From Oscillospiraceae bacterium (GTDB lineage: Bacteria > Bacillota > Clostridia > Oscillospirales > Oscillospiraceae): a stretch of 64,000 nt of DNA. Every line of letters starts with the position of its first letter. Positions within the stretch are counted from its first letter, which is position 1. Shown here one piece after another: positions 60,708 through 64,000 of the stretch. The stretch lies in the NCBI GenBank assembly GCA_022800755.1, contig JAAWQX010000007.1:1-64000 (forward strand), read 5' to 3'. The notes below the pieces were generated by a model, which saw nothing but the letters and a program-made list of their open reading frames with translations, was not told the DNA's origin and did not search any database. The position numbers and the translations under genes are program-made.

Positions 60708-61561
60708 GTATTCAATGCGCACACCTGACCAAGCGGTTCGGGGATAAAGTGATCGCCCTGGATGACGTATCCGTCACCCTGGAGCGGGAAAAAATATACG
60801 GCCTGCTGGGCCGCAACGGGGCTGGCAAATCCACGCTCATGGGCCTGCTGGCGGACCGGGTCCGCCCCACCTCCGGCACCATGACCATCGAGGGCAAGCC
60901 CTTGCATAACAACACCGGACGCGTGTACATGATGAGCGAGGAGACCCTCTACCCCGAAAATCTCAAGGTGCGGGACGTGTTCCGCTGGACGGGGGAGTTC
61001 TACGGCGGCTTTGACCACGATTTGGCCGACCGGCTGTGCGGCGAATTCGGGCTGGACCGAAAGAAAAAGGCCGGAACGCTGTCCACGGGCTATAAGACCA
61101 TTTATAAAATCATCACCGCATTGTGCGTGGATGCGGACTACATCTTTTTGGATGAGCCCGTGCTGGGCATGGACGCCGGGCACCGGGAGATTTTTTACAA
61201 GGCCCTGCTGGAGACCTATATGGCCCGCCCTCGGACTTTCGTGGTGTCCACCCATCTTATCGAGGAAGTGACGGGCGTGATCGAGGACGTTATCATCATC
61301 GACCGGGGCAGACTGCTGAAAACCGCCAGCGTGGAAGACCTGCTGCGCTCCGGGTACAACGTCACCGGTGCCATCGGCGCGGTGGACGAATACTGCCGGG
61401 GCCGGGACATCATCGGATACGATACCGTCGGCGGCATCAAGACCGCGTCGGTGCTGGGCAAAGCGGAAAACGTCCCCGACGGGCTGACGGTCAGCCCCTT
61501 GGACCTGCAAAAGCTGTTCATCCGCATGACGGAGCATAAGGAGGGAACGCGCTATGAATAA
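60704..61561 (+). CDS. ABC transporter ATP-binding protein (YtrB-like)
   Basis: A 285 aa ATPase with Walker A GRNGAGKST near residue 39, Walker B YIFLDEPVLGMDAG and the switch VVSTHLIEEV. The signature is LSTGYKT instead of LSGGQ, as common in this YtrB-like group. A C-terminal extension of about 80 residues follows the core. It overlaps ytrA (ATGA) and the permease gene (8 bases). Substrate unknown; characterised relatives respond to cell-envelope antibiotics. Confidence 0.9.
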   Translation: MSIQCAHLTKRFGDKVIALDDVSVTLEREKIYGLLGRNGAGKSTLMGLLADRVRPTSGTMTIEGKPLHNNTGRVYMMSEETLYPENLKVRDVFRWTGEFYGGFDHDLADRLCGEFGLDRKKKAGTLSTGYKTIYKIITALCVDADYIFLDEPVLGMDAGHREIFYKALLETYMARPRTFVVSTHLIEEVTGVIEDVIIIDRGRLLKTASVEDLLRSGYNVTGAIGAVDEYCRGRDIIGYDTVGGIKTASVLGKAENVPDGLTVSPLDLQKLFIRMTEHKEGTRYE

Positions 61562-62261
61562 ACGGACTTTGGCGGCAACAAAATATCAGCTTTGGGAAAG
61601 CCGCACCGCGGTCATCACCTTTTACATCGTTTTGCTGCTGGTGTTTCTGTGCAACATCATTTTGAACCAGGTCGCCACAGCCGATGACGGCGGCTCACAT
61701 AATAACTATGACGGCATCAGCTTCATTTTCCTGTTCGTAGCGGGAATCACCACCTTCGGGCAGGAGCTTCGGCTGTACCTGCAATGCGGCTTGAGCCGGA
61801 AGCAGCTCACCATCAGTTTGCTGCTCAGTATGCTGGGCCTGTCCCTTATCATGACGGTGTGCGACTTTGTGTTCCATCTGTTCATCACTGCGGCCGCCCC
61901 CTTTGCCCACGGAGTCGTCCTCCCCATGATGGGCCAGATGCTTTACCCGGGGACAAATGTGCTGGTACGCCTTCTGGTCCATTTCTTCGCCTTGACCATG
62001 TTCAGCTATCTGGGTCTGCTGATTTCAGCTATTTTCTTCCAGATCCCCAAAAAGTTCCGCTGGATCTACTGCGCGGGCCTGCCTGTGGGCGCCATCGCCC
62101 TGAGCATCCGCGTCGCCCTCGACTTAGGCTCTGAGCGGGTCACTTCGCTCTTCCTGACTTTCTTCGGCTCGCCGTTGCACGCCATCGGTTCATTCAGCCT
62201 CATCACAGTGGTTTTGCTGCTGATTTCCCATTTTCTGACCATGCGCAGCTATCTGCGGTAA
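61554..62261 (+). CDS. ABC transporter permease of the YtrA operon
   Basis: A 235 aa polytopic protein of about six helices (VITFYIVLLLVFLCNIILNQV, SLLLSMLGLSLIMTVCDFVFH, MFSYLGLLISAIFFQIP, FSLITVVLLLISHFLTM). No soluble domain and no catalytic motif. It overlaps the ATPase gene and ends before a terminator. I do not recognise the family beyond an ABC-2-like membrane subunit; context makes it the partner of the ATPase. Confidence 0.82.
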   Translation: MNKRTLAATKYQLWESRTAVITFYIVLLLVFLCNIILNQVATADDGGSHNNYDGISFIFLFVAGITTFGQELRLYLQCGLSRKQLTISLLLSMLGLSLIMTVCDFVFHLFITAAAPFAHGVVLPMMGQMLYPGTNVLVRLLVHFFALTMFSYLGLLISAIFFQIPKKFRWIYCAGLPVGAIALSIRVALDLGSERVTSLFLTFFGSPLHAIGSFSLITVVLLLISHFLTMRSYLR

Positions 62262-62268
62262 CACGTGC

Positions 62269-62298
62269 AAACTGCCGTCCAAATGGACGGCAGTTTTT
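62269..62298 (+). terminator. Terminator of the YtrA operon
   Basis: AAACTGCCGTCC / GGACGGCAGTTT, 12-bp stem with AAAT loop, then TTGTTT. Confidence 0.92.
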
Positions 62299-62304
62299 GT
62301 TTAC

Positions 62305-62332
62305 TTGCATTTTTCGGCAAAATTCGTATAAT
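62305..62332 (+). promoter_or_regulatory. Promoter of the CmpB-like gene
   Basis: TTGCAT, 16-base spacer, TATAAT; the predicted start is only a few bases before the GGAGG, so the leader is very short. Confidence 0.72.
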
Positions 62333-62356
62333 CTCCTATTGGAGGTTGAGTTTGCG

Positions 62357-63304
62357 ATGACTATTCAATTTTTCAACGGCGTGACCCTCACGCTGTACGA
62401 ATTGTTTCTGATTTTCTTTACATACGGGTTCCTGGGCTGGTGCAGCGAGGTGGCGTTCGCCACGCTGAAAACCGGCGGCTTTGTGAACCGGGGCTTTCTC
62501 AACGGCCTCATCTGCCCCATTTACGGGTTCGGTATGTTAATCGTGGTCGTGTGCCTGACCCCGCTCAATGACAGCTGGCCTCTGCTGTTTTTGGGTTCCA
62601 TGGCGCTGACCACGGCGCTGGAATTTTTCACCGGCTGGGTGCTGGAAAAGCTGTTTCAAACCAAGTGGTGGGACTATTCAGAGCGGAAATTTAACGTAAA
62701 GGGCTATATCTGCCTGGAATTTTCCATCCTGTGGGGTCTGGCCTGCGTACTCATCATGCGGGTATTGCACCCGGAGATCATGCGCTTTCTGCATTGGGTC
62801 CCCCACCGGCTGGGACTTTGCGTCATCGCGCTGTGCGTTGTGCTGGGCATCATTGACTTGGCGGCAACGGTATCCGCCATCCGTGGACTGCAAAAGCGGC
62901 TGCGGCGGCTCACCGCCATGGCAGAGGGGATGCACGACGTCTCCGACAGCCTGGGCGGGAATATTTCCGGCGCGGTGCAAGCTGTAAAGGCCTATACCGA
63001 AGAGGAAAAGGCCGTGCTAGAGGAAGTGACCGCTATGGTGGAGGCCCACCGGGCGGAGGAAAAGGCCCTTGCCGCCGCCCACCGTCAGCAAGAGCAGGAA
63101 CTTTGGGACCGCCTCCGGGGCGAGACAAAGGAAGCCCGGGCCGAGCGCCTGCAATTCCGGCAATCGGAGTTCCGGCAAAAGCTGCTGGAGGTTCGTTCCG
63201 GGGAAAAGCGCCTCATCCGGGCCTTCCCCGCTTTGCGAGTCCGTGATGACCAAGATGCTCTGAATCGGCTGCGCAAAGCCATCGACAAAAAGAACGAAAA
63301 ATAA
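62357..63304 (+). CDS. CmpB-like (PF06541-type) membrane protein with coiled-coil tail
   Basis: ATG 62357, 11 bases after GGAGG (a long spacing); 315 aa. The N-terminal half has about five membrane helices with FFTYGFLGWCSEVAFATLKT, NGLICPIYGFGML and ALEFFTGWVLEKLFQTKWWDY, the putative ABC-transporter type IV family. The C-terminal 130 residues are a highly charged helical coiled coil (RAEEKALAAAHRQQEQELWD, LRGETKEARAERLQFRQSEF). No partner ATPase is present. The short homologue at 25917 lacks the tail. Confidence 0.83.
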   Translation: MTIQFFNGVTLTLYELFLIFFTYGFLGWCSEVAFATLKTGGFVNRGFLNGLICPIYGFGMLIVVVCLTPLNDSWPLLFLGSMALTTALEFFTGWVLEKLFQTKWWDYSERKFNVKGYICLEFSILWGLACVLIMRVLHPEIMRFLHWVPHRLGLCVIALCVVLGIIDLAATVSAIRGLQKRLRRLTAMAEGMHDVSDSLGGNISGAVQAVKAYTEEEKAVLEEVTAMVEAHRAEEKALAAAHRQQEQELWDRLRGETKEARAERLQFRQSEFRQKLLEVRSGEKRLIRAFPALRVRDDQDALNRLRKAIDKKNEK

Positions 63305-63310
63305 ACGCAA

Positions 63311-63341
63311 CCGCCGCCCCGAAACCGGGGCGGCGGCTTCT
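63311..63341. terminator. Bidirectional terminator
   Basis: CCGCCGCCCCG / CGGGGCGGCGG, 11-bp stem with AAAC loop, then TTCTTATTT, between two convergent genes. Confidence 0.85.
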
Positions 63342-64000
63342 TATTTGGTCGGAATTTCCACGCTCACAGGCGTATCCGGCACCCACTCATCCGTGCGGAT
63401 CAGGGTCAGATATACCTCGTCATAGTCATAAGCGTCCACATACAGGAATTGGGTCCCGACCCCATCATCGTGGGAATAGCCCATATGCCCGCTGGTATCT
63501 TTTGTGCCGTCCGGCGCGGTGTATTCCCAGGAAAATACGCCGCCGTGGACACCTTGACACTCCCTTGCCACGATTTGCAGTTCCCAGCCCGTGTCCGTGC
63601 GCTTGATAGAATCAATGCGTCCGTCAAATGGGATGGGATCGTGGTCCCCGGTGGTGAGATCGACCCACACCGGTTCGGCGTTTTTGTCCAGGAACGCCGC
63701 GCCGGTGATGACCAATTTCATGCCGCCGGCGTCATAAAAATAATTGCTCTCGGCGTAGAGCGACAGATTTTCTCCGTCTCCCGTCGCGCTGATGCCGCCG
63801 GAACTGCCGGGCTTCAGACGGGTGCCGTCGGAGAGCTCCAGATAAAATTCCAGATGGTACAGCTTCAGCCTGTTGTCCGGGTCGGCCTTGAGATTCACCC
63901 GGATATGGGTGGGATAGGTCTCCACCTGAGTCACCGTGAAGCGCTGGCCGCCCAGGTCCAACGACCGGTTCACCGTGACGGTTCTCCCCTGCTCGGCAAG
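63341..64000 (-). CDS. Partial protein, C-terminal part, extends past right edge
   Basis: The reading frame is open through the last base (LAEQGRTVTVNRSLDLGGQR runs across the ORF-track GTG at 63973), so the gene continues outside the window. The visible 219 residues are beta-rich, Ig-like: GQRFTVTQVETYPTHIRVNL, YHLEFYLELSDGTRLKPGSS and a C-terminal VYLTLIRTDEWVPDTPVSVE. The pattern resembles the C-terminal domain of DUF4179-type membrane proteins found with ECF sigma factors; without the N-terminus this is tentative. Confidence 0.6.
   Translation of the reverse strand, partial: LAEQGRTVTVNRSLDLGGQRFTVTQVETYPTHIRVNLKADPDNRLKLYHLEFYLELSDGTRLKPGSSGGISATGDGENLSLYAESNYFYDAGGMKLVITGAAFLDKNAEPVWVDLTTGDHDPIPFDGRIDSIKRTDTGWELQIVARECQGVHGGVFSWEYTAPDGTKDTSGHMGYSHDDGVGTQFLYVDAYDYDEVYLTLIRTDEWVPDTPVSVEIPTK

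Overview
This 64 kb window looks like the chromosome of a spore-forming, anaerobic, fairly GC-rich Gram-positive bacterium of the Clostridia, most likely Oscillospiraceae or a close relative. Evidence: IspH fused to ribosomal protein S1, a K+-class membrane pyrophosphatase, sporulation-type genes (gerW/ytfJ, a SpoIIQ-like M23 protein with a sigma-F-like promoter), ECF-type riboflavin uptake under an FMN riboswitch, the tig-clpP-clpX-lon-engB cluster, and AGGAGG-type ribosome binding sites almost everywhere. The placement is inference from gene content; no rRNA or tRNA gene was recognised.

Layout. 1-8435: a complete type I-C CRISPR-Cas locus on the minus strand (cas3-cas5-cas8c-cas7-cas4-cas1-cas2, leader, array), with the array running off the left edge. 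8640-9160: debris of degraded genes (a macro-domain piece and the tail of a polysaccharide deacetylase). 9.4-17.4 kb: hppA, a lipoprotein and an esterase divergent from an ATP-grasp protein, then an S24-peptidase repressor with capA and an RlmI-type methyltransferase. 17.7-21.1 kb: a polar amino acid ABC transporter and mnmA. 21.2-23.6 kb: ribU with its FMN riboswitch, and a coupled trio (DUF1273/YpsA-like, small exported protein, CAT-like acyltransferase). 23.6-28.8 kb: SDR, the infC-rpmI-rplT operon with leader attenuator, a CmpB-like membrane protein, deoC, a TetR/membrane-protein pair and an SSB-like protein.

28.8-39.4 kb is mostly minus strand: an rpiR-yhiN-cmk-plsC-ispH/S1 operon, then M50 protease-scpA-scpB-DUF2953-gerW-dac-rluB. 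39.4-47.9 kb: a metallo-beta-lactamase-fold hydrolase behind an unusual leader, the tig-clpP-clpX-lon-engB protein quality control cluster, a phosphoesterase and a DUF1540 protein. 48-58.9 kb: lepB-rbgA-rnhB-yraN-thrC, rplS, the SpoIIQ-like gene, and a lower glycolysis operon trmL-pgk-tpiA-gpmI-eno that has no gapA. 59.2-64 kb: a radical SAM activase-like protein, a YtrA-type regulator/ABC operon that begins with a 25-residue membrane micropeptide, a CmpB-like membrane protein with a coiled-coil tail, and a protein truncated at the right edge.

The most interesting signals are regulatory or small: (1) a leader ORF that ends inside a hairpin sequestering the ribosome binding site of the metallo-beta-lactamase-fold gene; (2) a perfect sigma-F-type promoter with its -10 in the loop of the eno terminator, positioned to drive spoIIQ; (3) two CRISPR spacers from the same PAM-proximal end that differ only by two bases at the distal end; (4) micropeptide genes of 25 and 27 residues. 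I did not find a clearly new multi-gene defence or biosynthetic system. All coordinates were derived by reading the sequence; start codons were moved from the ORF track wherever a ribosome binding site indicated it.
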